Source: Anthoceros angustus (lineage: Eukaryota > Streptophyta > Anthocerotopsida > Anthocerotales > Anthocerotaceae). From it: a DNA stretch of 64,000 bases. Shown here piece after piece: positions 32,500 through 42,829 of this stretch (its first letter is position 1; every line of letters begins with the position of its first letter). Position numbers and translations under genes: made by a program. The notes beneath the pieces were generated by a model. That model was not told the DNA's origin. It saw only the letters and a list, made by a program, of their open reading frames with translations, and did not search any database. Location of the stretch: contig VJWM01000116.1 of the NCBI GenBank assembly GCA_010909165.1, positions 372,001-436,000 of the forward strand, read 5' to 3'.

Positions 32500-34600
32500 G
32501 GTCTAATATCTAATAGAAAGTCTATATATGTGTTGGGAGGGGGGTCCTCATATTTGGCAGAGGTTGCTAAGTCCATAGCCTAGTGGTCGAACCAACCGGG
32601 CGGTAGTTGAACTGGTGAGTGGTCGTTGACTAGGGAGTGCGGGGACTATGTTTTGAAGACGGTAGGCGAACTAGACGGGTGGTCGTGGAAGGAGGAGCGG
32701 TCGCGGAAGGGGAAGTGGTCGCGGAAGGAGAAGTGGTCGCGGAAGCCAGCCAGCGGTAGGGGAATTTCGGGGAAATATAACCCTAAGGGAACTCGGAAAG
32801 GCACCAGGCGCGGCGGCAGCGGGGTAGCTCCAGACAATTCCTGGCAGGGCACGAGCTCGGCATGAGGCTGTGAAGGGCAGGCCTTGATGGCGGCGGAGAT
32901 CTCGCGAGGCTGTGGAGGTAGGAACCTTGGGGGACTGACCAAGTTGGAGATTCTGAGGCGAGCTATCAGCAATTTGAGGCGCCGTGGGCAGTGAGGTTTC
33001 TGCAGGAGCATGGCGCCTGTGGTCATAGCTGAAATTTCGACCGCCAATGGCCCAATATGGACCATTGAGGGTCGATGGAGAATTGGCGAGGGAGCTGGGA
33101 CTTGGGTTCATGGAAAAACGGTGGAGAGTTTGTGGGAGGATTTACCAGACCAGCAATGAGGAAGGAGGGCCCATGGATTCAGCAGCAGAGGACAAAGGGC
33201 CAGACGACCAAATCGGAGGAGGGTGCGGAGATAACATGGGCAGGGAGTAGTGGCACCCTAGGAATAGAACTTTGGATAGGATGCCATCCTGGACCTAAGG
33301 CCGTCCGAAATTGTAGGGCGCCTGCTCGCCACTGCTTAGGACCTCGAAAGTCCGGTCTATGACGCCAAAGAATTGTATAAAGGGGCTTGGTTGTGCCCCT
33401 CACATCGATAATCGTTGAGATCCCCACGCTGCGTGGCTGGTTGGAGACGTCCGATTGACAGAGGCGGGTGCGAGACGCCCTAGGGGTGGTCGAGAGCTTG
33501 CTCCGCAAAGGAGTGGAGGGGGTGAGTGAGCGCCTCACGACAAAGGAGGAGGAAATCGAGGGATTGGGGCGGCGGTCCGGAGCTTGCTCATAACGCCACC
33601 GTGACGCCCGAGAATTCTTCCTTCCTTACCCTTCTTCCCGCCGGTTGTGTTCCAAATTAAGAGTGTATGTGGTTGTGTGGTTGGAAGCCTGAGGGCGTAA
33701 CGAGAGAGAGAGGGAGAGAGAATTGGATGAAGCGAATCGTGGAGGAGAAGGAAGAGGATCGAGCAAGACGGCGCGAGGTGTGAGGTGTGAGAAGTTGGGA
33801 AGGGAAACTAACTGAGTGAATAATAGTGGGGATTGCGTGGATCAGAGAGAGTCCAAAACGGTGCTGTTCGTGGAAGTGAGCACAAGAGGAAATATCATTT
33901 CTTCAGGAATTGTGTGAGGGCGGCCCCCTTTGTGTGTGTGTGAAGCGGTCGAGAGGGATCAGTGGAACTATGGTCCCTAGAAATCGGTGTGTGTGTGTGT
34001 GCACGAAATGTGGAGTGCAGAATAAAGTCCGACAGGCGCGCAATGGTACCGCCTGTGGTGGATCCGCTGGCGCGCCGCGTAAATAAGTCGCTAGGGTTCG
34101 ACGTGGGACCCACCTCGGTAGTCGAAGCAACTACCCGGTAGTGGTAAGGGGCACCGCGGTAGTAGATCGGGAACGACGGTTGGGGAATAAGATCCGCGGT
34201 CGGGAAGTAAGGTCGGGGGTAGCTCGGAGGTAGTAGTAGACGAATAGATAGGTAAGAGGAACAACAGCAGGAAAAGTCCCGACTTAGGTGAAGGTCAGTA
34301 GCGATAGAAGTTAGCGTCTCTTGGCACAAATCATTCCCTTGGGAGCGAATCCCAGGACTACAACGACATTGAGGGTGAATGTGGACCTCACGGTGTCCCC
34401 AGACACAAAGTTACACTCCACAATTAGCCATGGACCCGAGTGCAAGGCGCCACCGCGGTGTAAATGACCGGACAGGAAGTGGTGTCGGAGCCGCGACTGC
34501 CCGAAACCGATGGATGAACACCTACAAAACTCAACAAAAACCAACCCAGCTTCGGTTTTCGACGAAATAGGGTTGGGATTTTTTCCAAAACCCCTTTTGA
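32500..34600. other. Right part of TIR element B, no gene recognised
   Basis: It contains a short array of 18-bp units (GTGGTCGCGGAAGGAGAA, about 32,690-32,760), GAGAGA (33,703-33,720) and GTGTGT (33,930-34,000) microsatellites and the string GTGACGCCCGAGAATTCTTC at 33,600. ORFs of up to about 145 codons appear on the minus strand but are not kept in frame in unit A. Confidence 0.55.
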
Positions 34601-34633
34601 CAGGAGAAACCCCTTTCAAAACAGACGCTGTTA
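34601..34633 (-). repeat. Right terminal inverted repeat of the TIR element
   Basis: The reverse complement of the left end, ending CAGACGCTGTTA before TA. Inside it AAAGGGGTTT recurs directly on the minus strand rather than as the palindrome found at the left end. Confidence 0.85.
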
Positions 34634-35660
34634 TATGATGTCCCGGACGGGCGTCATGCGTAGCGATACGCTGCCCACTCGCAGGACAGCGAGCCAAGTG
34701 CGTCTCGGAGTCATCGAAGAGGGGCCCCGCAACTGCAAGTTGAAAGAGAGCAAGCTAGAGGATGGACCAAGCCTAGGCGAAAATGCATCGCGGCGGAAAA
34801 AGTTGCTAGTGCGATCCGGAATGCTTGAAGACTGGGTCGAGCCAGAAGCCAGAAACTTGCCCCCTTCCCCGAGCAAGAGTGGAGACGAGCCCGAATGGGC
34901 CTAGGGATGGAGGAATCCCAAGGGCCAATTGTTCTTGCCTATACTATCTCTCCAAGAGGGACGCCTGGGCTGAGCCCAACCCTGAAGCGAAGAAAAAGAC
35001 GACATGGCAACTCTCGCTTCGGAGGATAAAGAGTCCCTGGCTAATCTTAGCGAGGCTTGCATGGGAAAAGTCCCCTCGTCAACGCCCGCGATAAAAGCCT
35101 CCAGGATATGTGAATGCCGAATTAAGAAACGGGAGGACAAGATGAGGGCAGAGAGAGCCCAGCTCCCTAAGAAAGCCGCTAGTGCGGAGGTCTCTGTGGC
35201 CAGCAAACCAGTGCCCCCAAAAGTAACGGGAAGGAACGCCTGCTGCTTCGCAAGGTCCCCGGTCGCACACTCGAAGGTGCATGGGCCGATGATGTCGCCT
35301 AAAACCTGCATAAGCCGCTTGTCGAAATTCCTTAGGCTAGATAAGAAAACCAGGGAGGGGGCAACCGTTCGGAGAAGGTACCGGCCGCAAGAATGAGAGG
35401 ATCTCAAATGCCACTTGTGGGTCTCCTAGTTGAGAAAGATCATCGATGCGCCAAATCTCGCCCAAAGCCGCGCCCACATAATTGTGGATGAAGGTGAGGC
35501 CCAATCGGACATCATGAACTCAAGCCCCATGAGAAGCAATATCCTCCTGACATCAAGAAAATCCACAACACTAAAGGGAGACCAAACCTTACACTTAATA
35601 ATTTTGACCTTAAGACCGAGGCGCTGGTGGCGCTTATTCCTTGTTCACAATTTCATTGTT
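34634..35660 (-). mobile_element. LINE reverse-transcriptase ORF, 3' half, unit B
   Basis: From high to low coordinates: LGLKVKIIKCKVWSP (about 35,630-35,585; the segment after the RT palm), a short broken part, then AYLLRTV-type and SLRNFDKRLMQVLGDII, FLPVTFGGTGLLATETSALA, FLIRHSHILEAFIAGVDEGT and finally SLRMTPVRDII at 34,636. The RT ORF is then cut by the TIR element, whose TAA creates a stop, and resumes at 26,478. LINE RT proteins act in nuclear target-primed reverse transcription; this copy is broken by indels and insertions. Confidence 0.8.
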
Positions 35661-36830
35661 CTGTTGATTAGTTGATTGTTTCTTTTGTTTGAGTTTTAGT
35701 TCTAGATTAATCTAGATATTTTAATCACAATTTATATACTTGTCATATTTTAGTCCCATGATGGTCATCCGTTCTTAATGAACCTAAGTAGTACATGAGG
35801 GTTAGTGATTATTTTAGCCAGGCAAATAAGATCATATGAGTAATTCCTATGGGTGAAACATTCGAGTTTTTTGTAGTCTTTAATTTTTAAATTTGAATTA
35901 TTTATTTAAAATAAAAATGATAGGTAGTATGTACATACTCACATAACATATGAACATCACAAAACTCACTTGTAGTATGCATATACTTATATAACATATA
36001 AGCATAGCAAAACTCACATGAATAAGAGGTTTACATAGTAAGTAAATGCACAATTGAGTTCAGAGTCACATCCTACCCTCCTAGAGTCACATCCTACCCT
36101 CCTTCGGTCCATGATTAAAATCTGTCCTTGATGCATTCTATTTCTTTATCTTCTTCATTGGTTAGGCCTTATACTAACACGAATATGTACGAGTAATTGT
36201 AAACTATAATGTTGCACTTATAAATGTACAATTAAGGGCATCGACAGGAGCGGTTTTAAGGACAACGGTGAGAGTTGGAGAACAATCCGAATGGTATGTC
36301 GAACCTCTCATTTTCCAATTCATGACATCATAGGTGTCATAAGTGACTTTAGACACGAAGTTGACTTGCTTCACCTTTTTGTTACCCTGGTAGACTCCCC
36401 CAAGCTGTCTTATAGTAGATGGGCTGTCCCCATCTCTACTTGCACAATAAAGTGAACTTTGTACCAAGTATAGGTAACCAGCTTCACAAAGCGGCAAACA
36501 TTATTTTGTAATAATCCAACGTTGGAATACCTAAATGTGTACCCTTAACGTCAATGTCCAATGGATACCTCCTATCCGAATCCGTTGTTTGTTTACAGAA
36601 TTCGTCGTTCTTTGTTTAGAGAATTTGTCGTGGGCCGATTTGGACAGTCAGATTGAAAACCTCTCATAACATTTGGTGGAACAAGGGTTAAAAAATGAAG
36701 TTTCCACACGGAAAATAAAGGACAAAGCAACAAATTCTGGGAAAAAAAATTCTATCATGAAACAAGTTTACCGACATATATGTAGAAGCTACATCCACCC
36801 AAATCACAGCAAAAATATGAAGAAGCTAGG
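35661..36830. other. AT-rich stretch between LINE parts, unit B
   Basis: No gene is seen. It is almost identical to 15,061-16,185. If the RT halves are a LINE with an inverted 5' segment, this would be the 5' end of the element in inverted orientation. Confidence 0.5.
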
Positions 36831-37530
36831 GTTTTTTCCGAGCTGTTTCTTCTGGCTGCCGCTGTGGCGAGGGGAGATACTCCTCCTCGGATCTCTCAAG
36901 TATTGGTGCGAGCAGGTTGCTGGCGATGGAGAAGCCCACCTCAGGGGTACGCCCTATCGCTGTCGGGGAGGTGTTCCTGCGGCTTATTGGTCGTAGTATA
37001 TATTGCCATCCAGCTCCGGAAGCAGTTTCAGGCCCATCTTAGTCCTCATCAGTTTGGGATTGCTACGCTAGGGGGCTCTGAGTCTGTGGCTTTTGGAGTG
37101 GAGGCGCTTCTCGAGACCCACCCTGAATGGGTTGCTCTTCAAGACGATGTGGAGAATGCCTTCAACACTGTCTCACGGTCGGCCATCTTTGACTAGCTCA
37201 AGAACGCAGGTGCGCAGTTGGCCAATCTTATTCCCTTTGTCTGCTCTTTTTATGGGTGTTCTTCCAACCTCTATTATCAGCATGGCCCCTCAGTGGAAGG
37301 GGTTTCTGTGCAGAGCTCGGCGAGGGCACTAGGCAAGGTAACCCTTTGAGGGGTGCTCTCTTTGCCATGGCGCATTTCAGGGCTTTGTCTTCAACTGCCT
37401 CATCGTTATGGGAATGTTTGTATCCGTCTGTGGCCGACGATATCCATATCCTCGGGCCTGGAGACAAGGTTAAGGTAGCATTTGATTTCTTCGCTTCAAA
37501 GCTCTCTCTGCATGTAAAGCTTTGACAAAC
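36831..37530 (+). mobile_element. LINE reverse-transcriptase ORF, 5' part, inverted orientation, unit B
   Basis: The plus strand shows the fingers and palm of a LINE RT: FQAHLSPHQFGIATLGGSES, QDDVENAFNTVSRSAIFD (block with catalytic Asp), GTRQGNPLRGALFAMAHF (QGxPL block) and YPSVADDIHILGPGDKV (the ADD catalytic box). It ends FFASKLS at about 37,500; the next part of the protein (LGLKVKIIKCKVW) is on the opposite strand at 35,630. The motif residues survive, but frame breaks lie between them (for example the TAG at 37,193-37,195). Confidence 0.85.
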
Positions 37531-37819
37531 GAGTAACTTCTTCTTCTTAGACTTCCATTGGAGCGGCGTAAGATCATACCTCATTGATGTACAAGGTGCT
37601 CAATTCATACTCATCCGGAGCATAAACCTTGCCTGCACAAAACGTCCTACTGCTGGGCACAAAACGTCCCAATTAGAAAATGAAGGGGCTTTCCCATTTT
37701 ATACATTGCAGGGAGAATGGGAGTTAAGCTCGGGCGTCCCAATAATAAGTGGTCTCCCATTTAGAGGGGTCCAGTGTATAGTGCTTTCTTGCTACTGTGA
37801 AGCTGGGCTTCAACAAGAA

Positions 37820-38665
37820 ATGGCTCTCATCGGCAAGCTGCCGCAGGTTGCAGCCCTGCAAATCCCTGTGCAGCTGAAATTGGGCTTGCCAATGCAATGC
37901 AAGCTTTCCCCTTCATTTTCCTCCCAATACCATGCGTTTGGGCGGCACAAGCTGGCGAAAGCAGTAGTGGACGAGATTCCGGGAATTTTCAGTGGTGGAC
38001 GACTGGCGCTTGGTGTTGCCCCATCGGCTGTGGCACCGCCTCCACCTCCTCCCATTGATGACGATTTGCATGAAATCTGTCGCCCAACATCGTGCTTTTG
38101 CTTAGCTGCAGCAGCTTACTGGGTACTCTCCTGAACTGCGACGCCTTGCACACGTTGATTGAGGAAATGGGAGGTGAGATCTCGGAGAGCGGGCCTATGG
38201 AGGCTGTCGGGAACATTGTGTCGTACGTGCTTCCGATCGAACTTGTCGCAACCTAGCGTCTCCTTGTGGTTTCTGGTGCTGTAAGCACTGCAGAAGGATT
38301 CTATCTGAAAAGTTGGCCATGTAGGTGGAGGGAACTCCGGTTACGGTGGAGTAGGTAATGGCCTGTCGGAGAAGGGATGTTTCTTAATACTGTCGACATC
38401 ATCCGCTGGGCTTGTCTGGAATCTCATCCTGCGTGCTGATGTGGTGCCAATTAGAGCTACTGCGTGGGAGCAACTCCGCGTCCTACGTGGTGTGAATCAT
38501 CCATTTGATTCTCTTGGCTGTCTCTTCAGCAAATGAGTTTGAAAGCAAATCGTTGGAAGTTTGTGCCTCCTAACCTTGAAGGTTACCGAGGCCCCGGTAG
38601 GCCAGCGGCAGGAAAGGGGCCCAGTTGAGGAATTCAAGGTATTGGAGGCTGGACTCTGACGAAAG
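37820..38665 (+). pseudogene. IBA57.2 (COG0354) pseudogene, unit B
   Basis: Same structure as unit A: exon 1, decayed intron 1 (GT donor and AG acceptor lost), exon 2 fused directly to sequence after exon 8, exon 9 with the GTGGAGTAG stop, exon 10, then a jump into the RUS 5' region with exons 11-12 missing. It lacks the KGCYIGQE signature and cannot make a COG0354 protein. Confidence 0.87.
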
Positions 38666-38996
38666 GTACTTGCAGGACTCCGTTGAGCTTCGGTGCACAT
38701 GCTGTCCAGCGGTTTGTCGTGGTTTAGCCATCACCTACTCGCCTAAAGCAGAGCGCTTGGCTTTCAGACGTTCTGCTTGCAGGGCGGATTGCTCGACCCG
38801 CGTACTCGGCAGTGGAGGAGGCGATCCTGCCGATCACCTGGTGCGCGAGCTGGGATGGACGGAATGTCTCGGCTCGCTTGTTGTGGAAGCTGCGAATCTG
38901 AGGCAGGCATGGGTTGTGCGAGGCTACGGGGATGGAAGTGCAGCGGCATTTAGAGTCTAGGTGTGGTGACCTTGCCAGAGCTTGTTGGGCGGAACC

Positions 38997-40150
38997 ATGG
39001 ACGGCATGGAGGCGCGGAACGTGAATGCTCTAGTGCTGCGCAGGGTTCAGAAGGAGGAGGAAGTGGTAGCCGCCGAGAGGGAGCTGCCGAGATTCGAATG
39101 GATTGAAGTAGCTGACAACGTACAGCGGAAGTATGAACTCGGGGGCCGCAAGGACAGCAGGATGGTGGGGGTTGTGCTCAAGGACACCAGGCCTCCTGTG
39201 CAGAAGGTGGTGGACAGCTTTCTGGGCAGGTTTTTTCCTTTGAGATACCCCCACAGTGTGGTAGCAGGCTATCTGGCATATTCGCAGTATCGAGCGATGC
39301 AGCATTTTGCAAGCGCTCAGACCTACTCCTGCGCAGGCAACCATTGTGAGCTGGGTGTTGAAGGATGGGATGCAGCATATCGGGAAGCGATGGATTCGGA
39401 ACCTACGCGGTGGCGGATATGCGCAGATGTGATGACGGATGTGGGAGCAGGGCTGGAAGACACGGCCTCCCCGTTCTGCCCGCAGCATTTCTTGGGAGTG
39501 ACGGGGCTGGTAAATATGGCCAAGGGTATGGCTCTGGGGTCAGCTAGGGTCACAAGGCTGTAAGTCTATTCAGCGTTCGCGAAGGAGGGGAACCTGAGTG
39601 ATTTGTACGCCAAGGGGGAGGCCATCTCAACGTTGTCCAACGTTCTAGGGCTAGGGGTGGGCATCCGCCTCGCGTCCACAGTCTGTGCGTCTATCGAAGG
39701 CAATCTCAGGACACATGCAGTGTCGCACCCTGCCCAGGTGAGAAGCAGGGAGCGTCTTGTGCTGCCCATCCGTCTGAACCGTGATGCTGGGAACGTGAGG
39801 GTAGGAGCTCCCCGGCATCGAGGTGTGGGCAAGCCGTCTAAGCTGTTGACCAGTCTCCTACTGGGGAGGATGCCGTGAGGGGCTGGCTGTTGGCAGCTTG
39901 CACAGTCAAAGTAGCAGGAGCTAGCTGAGGTCGATCGCCCGAACAATTGTCGGCTGACCTGAACAAGGCGTATTCTCAAGTGGAAACTCTGCTGCCAGCT
40001 TTCTTGTCTGGATTGAAGGATAAGGGATGGCACACCATCTCCGCCCAATTAAGCAGGTGGACAAGGCATACGCTGAAGTGGAATCTTTGATGCCGCCTTC
40101 TTGTCTGGATGGAAGGATAAGGGATGGCACACCATCTCTGCCCAAATAAG
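38997..40150 (+). pseudogene. RUS (DUF647) pseudogene, unit B
   Basis: It keeps the first 104 codons in frame (MDGMEARNVNALVLRRVQ), then the same two internal deletions as unit A and a stop after SARVTRL near 39,561. The 3' end has the same tandem doubling of the last 105 bp (about 39,940-40,150). Single-base differences from unit A fall in C and G runs (for example CCTCCCCGTT against CCTCCCGTT). Confidence 0.87.
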
Positions 40151-40355
40151 CAGGTGGGCTGGGCTGGGCTGGGCTGGCTTGTCTGTCCACCTTCCATATG
40201 TTTATGTGTGCGTATGTTATTGTAGATATGGCTATTATGGGGCCATGTGTCTCTATATATGTCTGTGGCTATGCTGCCTGTCTGACATGGAGTATCCCTG
40301 CTTTCTGTCAGCACGACGACGTTCTGTGAATTGAAGCTGCCCGGACCCTGTGAGA

Positions 40356-41870
40356 ATGCTCGATCCAATTTGTACTCCGTATGGTTTCATGAGCGACAGG
40401 CCTGCAGCCGGGGAACTTAAGGTGTACAGGCCGAAGAGGAAGCAGGAGCGCAGCAGTGGCGGGGCTGCGCTGGACAGGTCAGGGGATGCTGAAATTACGC
40501 CCAATGACCCCAAGGACATCCAGCCTGAGCAGGGGAGATTGGACAGTTTGGCTGCCCTGGCCAAGCAGGAGCGGGGCTCAGATTCCCTCAGCGAGGAGGA
40601 GCAGGAGCACAAGGCTCCTGTGGTGGAGCAGGACAAGCCTTCTCCCAGGATGTCCCGTGGCGCAGCAGCCGGATCAACCAGTCGGGTTGTGGAGGAGGTG
40701 AGGCCGGAGCCTCCTTCTCCCCCTAAACCAGAGGTTGTGAAGGAGGAGGAGTTGGAAACAGAGGAGGAGGAGGAAGAGGTGGAGCCGGACCCAGTCCCGT
40801 CGTCGGCCACTGTGAGTGAAGAGGAAGAGGTGGACCCGAATAAGAATCCTCGGCGGAAGCGCCAGCATCATGCACGCAAGCAGGTGAAGGGCAAGGCGGG
40901 AGGAGCGGAGAAGGGGCAGGCTCCTGCTAAGGGCAGAAGGAAGCCCAAAAAGGGGAGTGGCGATGAGGAGGACGGGGATGCTGAGGAGGATGGTAGGTGT
41001 AAGAGGTCCGACGGGAAATCGTGGAGGTGCAGCAAGCCGGTGTACATGAAAGGGTGGTGCCAGTACCATTTCGAATACTACGAGAGTAAGAAGTCCAAGT
41101 CCGCCCCGCCTGCGAAGAGGAAGAGACCGCCGGAGAACGTTACTACTGGCCGGAGGGACAAGGGTGCGCAGAATGAGGCAGATGGGAGCAAGGATAGTGC
41201 TGATGAATCTCAGCACGAGGAGGAGGTTGTTGCTGAACCTGAGGTGAAGAAGATGAGGGGAGATCTGAAGAAGGATAGGGTTGACGAAGACGAGCAGCAG
41301 GAGGGTGAGGGTCGTGCAGAGGCTGTGGCAGAACCGGAGCCGAAGAAGGGGAGACGTGGGCAGAAGAAGAAGGGTGCGCAGAATGAGGCAGCTGGGAGCA
41401 AGGATAGTGCTGATGAAGCTCAGCAGCAGGAGGAGGTTGTTGCTGAGCCTGAGGTGAAGAAGGTGAGGGGATATCTTAAGAAAAAGGATAGGGTTGATGA
41501 AGATGAGCAGCAGGAGGGTGAGGGTCGTGCAGATGCTGTGGCAGAACCGGAGCCGAAGAAGGGGAGAAGTGGGCAGACGAAGAAGGGTAGTGTGGATGAC
41601 GATCAGCAGCAGGAGGATGAGGGTCGTGTGCAGGCTTTGTCAGAACGGGTGGGTAAGGTGGATGAAGCTCGGCAGAAGGAGGATGAGGATCGTGTCAAGG
41701 CTGTAGCAGATCCGGAGGTGAAGCCTGTTGTGGGGCCGGAGGTGACAGCTTCCAAATCTGAGGCTCCGGAACTGCCGGAGGAGGACACGAGCGCCGAAAC
41801 TGATGATGGGGAGGAGCATGTTAGAGATTCGTTGGAGAGGTCTCCTCTCAAGAGCAGTCACCAATGCTAG
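40356..41870 (+). CDS. WRC-domain protein: truncated JmjC demethylase paralogue, copy C
   Basis: One uninterrupted frame of 504 codons starts at the ATG shared with copy B. The N-terminus is Pro/Glu-rich; clusters of Glu follow (ETEEEEEEVEPD), then a basic block and the WRC motif at about 40,994-41,080 (CKRSDGKSWRC, CQYH), a motif seen in plant GRFs and JMJ25-type proteins and linked to DNA binding or nuclear targeting. After it come two copies of a repeat of about 70 residues (41,161-41,364 and 41,371-41,580; EEVVAEPEVKK, DRVDEDEQQEGEG, AEPEPKKG). A stop follows CHQC-like sequence at 41,868. The RING-like region is frame-broken beyond and the JmjC domain is absent. It could be a demethylase-less nuclear protein or a gene remnant. 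Confidence 0.65.
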   Translation: MLDPICTPYGFMSDRPAAGELKVYRPKRKQERSSGGAALDRSGDAEITPNDPKDIQPEQGRLDSLAALAKQERGSDSLSEEEQEHKAPVVEQDKPSPRMSRGAAAGSTSRVVEEVRPEPPSPPKPEVVKEEELETEEEEEEVEPDPVPSSATVSEEEEVDPNKNPRRKRQHHARKQVKGKAGGAEKGQAPAKGRRKPKKGSGDEEDGDAEEDGRCKRSDGKSWRCSKPVYMKGWCQYHFEYYESKKSKSAPPAKRKRPPENVTTGRRDKGAQNEADGSKDSADESQHEEEVVAEPEVKKMRGDLKKDRVDEDEQQEGEGRAEAVAEPEPKKGRRGQKKKGAQNEAAGSKDSADEAQQQEEVVAEPEVKKVRGYLKKKDRVDEDEQQEGEGRADAVAEPEPKKGRSGQTKKGSVDDDQQQEDEGRVQALSERVGKVDEARQKEDEDRVKAVADPEVKPVVGPEVTASKSEAPELPEEDTSAETDDGEEHVRDSLERSPLKSSHQC

Positions 41871-42240
41871 AAGTTGGGGAATGGGGCTTCGTGTGGAGCC
41901 TGTAGGGATAGTCACCGCCCCTATTGTGACCACTGTATAGCGAAGTGGTACCCACACTGGACAATGGAGGATGTCGCAGGGAGGTGTCCCTACAGTGCTG
42001 GGTACTGTAATTGTAAGCGGAGGTGGATGATACAGGGAAGTCTGAGCACCTTCCCTATCTCGTGCGTAAGGTTCTGCCATCTCTGAGTCAGAACAATGAG
42101 GAGCAGGTTGACGAGCTGAAGTTTGAGAGGGACTTGCAGGGTGATCCAGCGAATGTGGAGGAGCAAATGCAGGAGCCATCGAAGGCTTCTTCCGATGGAA
42201 GGGCTGAAGAGGATCTAGCGTGTCCTGACTGATGTCAGGT
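41871..42240 (+). pseudogene. Remnant of RING-like region and tail of JmjC copy C
   Basis: A readable zinc-region fragment (ASCGACRDSHRPYCDHC, AKWYPHWTMEDVAGRCPY) is followed by a deletion of CxxC codons and a junction at about 42,149 where GGTGATCCAG is joined to GCGAATGTGGAGGAGCAAAT, sequence that lies 3.2 kb further on in copy B. The whole 13-residue repeat and JmjC domain are therefore deleted. Confidence 0.8.
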
Positions 42241-42829
42241 ATTGGATGCGTCTTTCTGGTCGGTTTGAAATGGAGCTGGCCAGCCACCTTAGGAAAGATT
42301 CTTGAGGTGGCGATACGTGCTCAGCTCTTGGATGTCTTCCCGTACAGTGCAGTTGTGGTTGCCGCCTTGTAGCTTCAGGGCAACCCTGAGTCGATATTCC
42401 TGTTCCATGCTGCATATGTTGCTGTGGAGGGTGACGTTCACCAGTGTCCGATACGATGGGGGAGTGGAAGGATCTCTAGAATTAGGGATGATTGTGCAGG
42501 AAAAGTGTAGTGTTACGTAGTAGTCTTATAACTTAGTCTTCGTTGTATTCTCACTGGCCGAGCCTGGTAATAGTCCAAGGGCAGGGTGGAGCGCCAGAAC
42601 TCACCTGTACATTTACCTATGTAAAGCTTTCATTGACGCTTGAGTTGTGTGATGTTCATATGTTTTGTGAGTGCAATGTACATTCTATCGTGTCACCCAT
42701 TTACGTACCAACATTTCTGGACTTCAACTGCTGCGGGACGTGCTCACTATCTGACCATCATATGGTCATCCCCGGCCTTACTACATCCATGTAGTGTTTT
42801 CTTGCTGCTGTGAAGCTGGGCTTCTAGTC
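42241..42829. other. 3' flank of JmjC copy C and promoter region of IBA57.2
   Basis: The first 350 bp or so matches the 3' flanks of copies A and B. The last 50 bp matches the sequence just upstream of the IBA57.2 pseudogenes (TTTTCTTGCTGCTGTGAAGC). No transposon block is present, which marks this as the arrangement without, or before, that insertion. Confidence 0.7.

Larger units (their letters stand above)
26479..34633. mobile_element. TIR DNA element with ParB-methyltransferase-like gene, copy B (8,155 bp)
   Basis: Both ends carry a 33-bp terminal inverted repeat with one mismatch and are flanked by TA (26,477-26,478 and 34,634-34,635). Excising 26,479-34,633 with one TA joins VRDII to FSIAMKDGF in the LINE frame, which fixes both borders. 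Contents: minus-strand ParB-methyltransferase remnant (26,790-29,110), CpG-rich gap, plus-strand ORF (30,480-31,409), an inserted extra ParB fragment (31,817-32,490) and non-coding sequence. No DDE/DDD transposase was recognised; the element may be non-autonomous, or one of its ORFs may be an unfamiliar mobility protein. Confidence 0.8.
19598..40355. repeat. Tandem array unit B (complete, about 20.76 kb)
   Basis: It runs from the ATG of JmjC copy B to the ATG of JmjC copy C, with the order JmjC gene, minisatellites, LINE with nested TIR element, IBA57.2 pseudogene, RUS pseudogene. It is collinear with unit A except for the unit A 1.56-kb duplication and the unit B insertion at 31,817-32,490. 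Confidence 0.9.
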
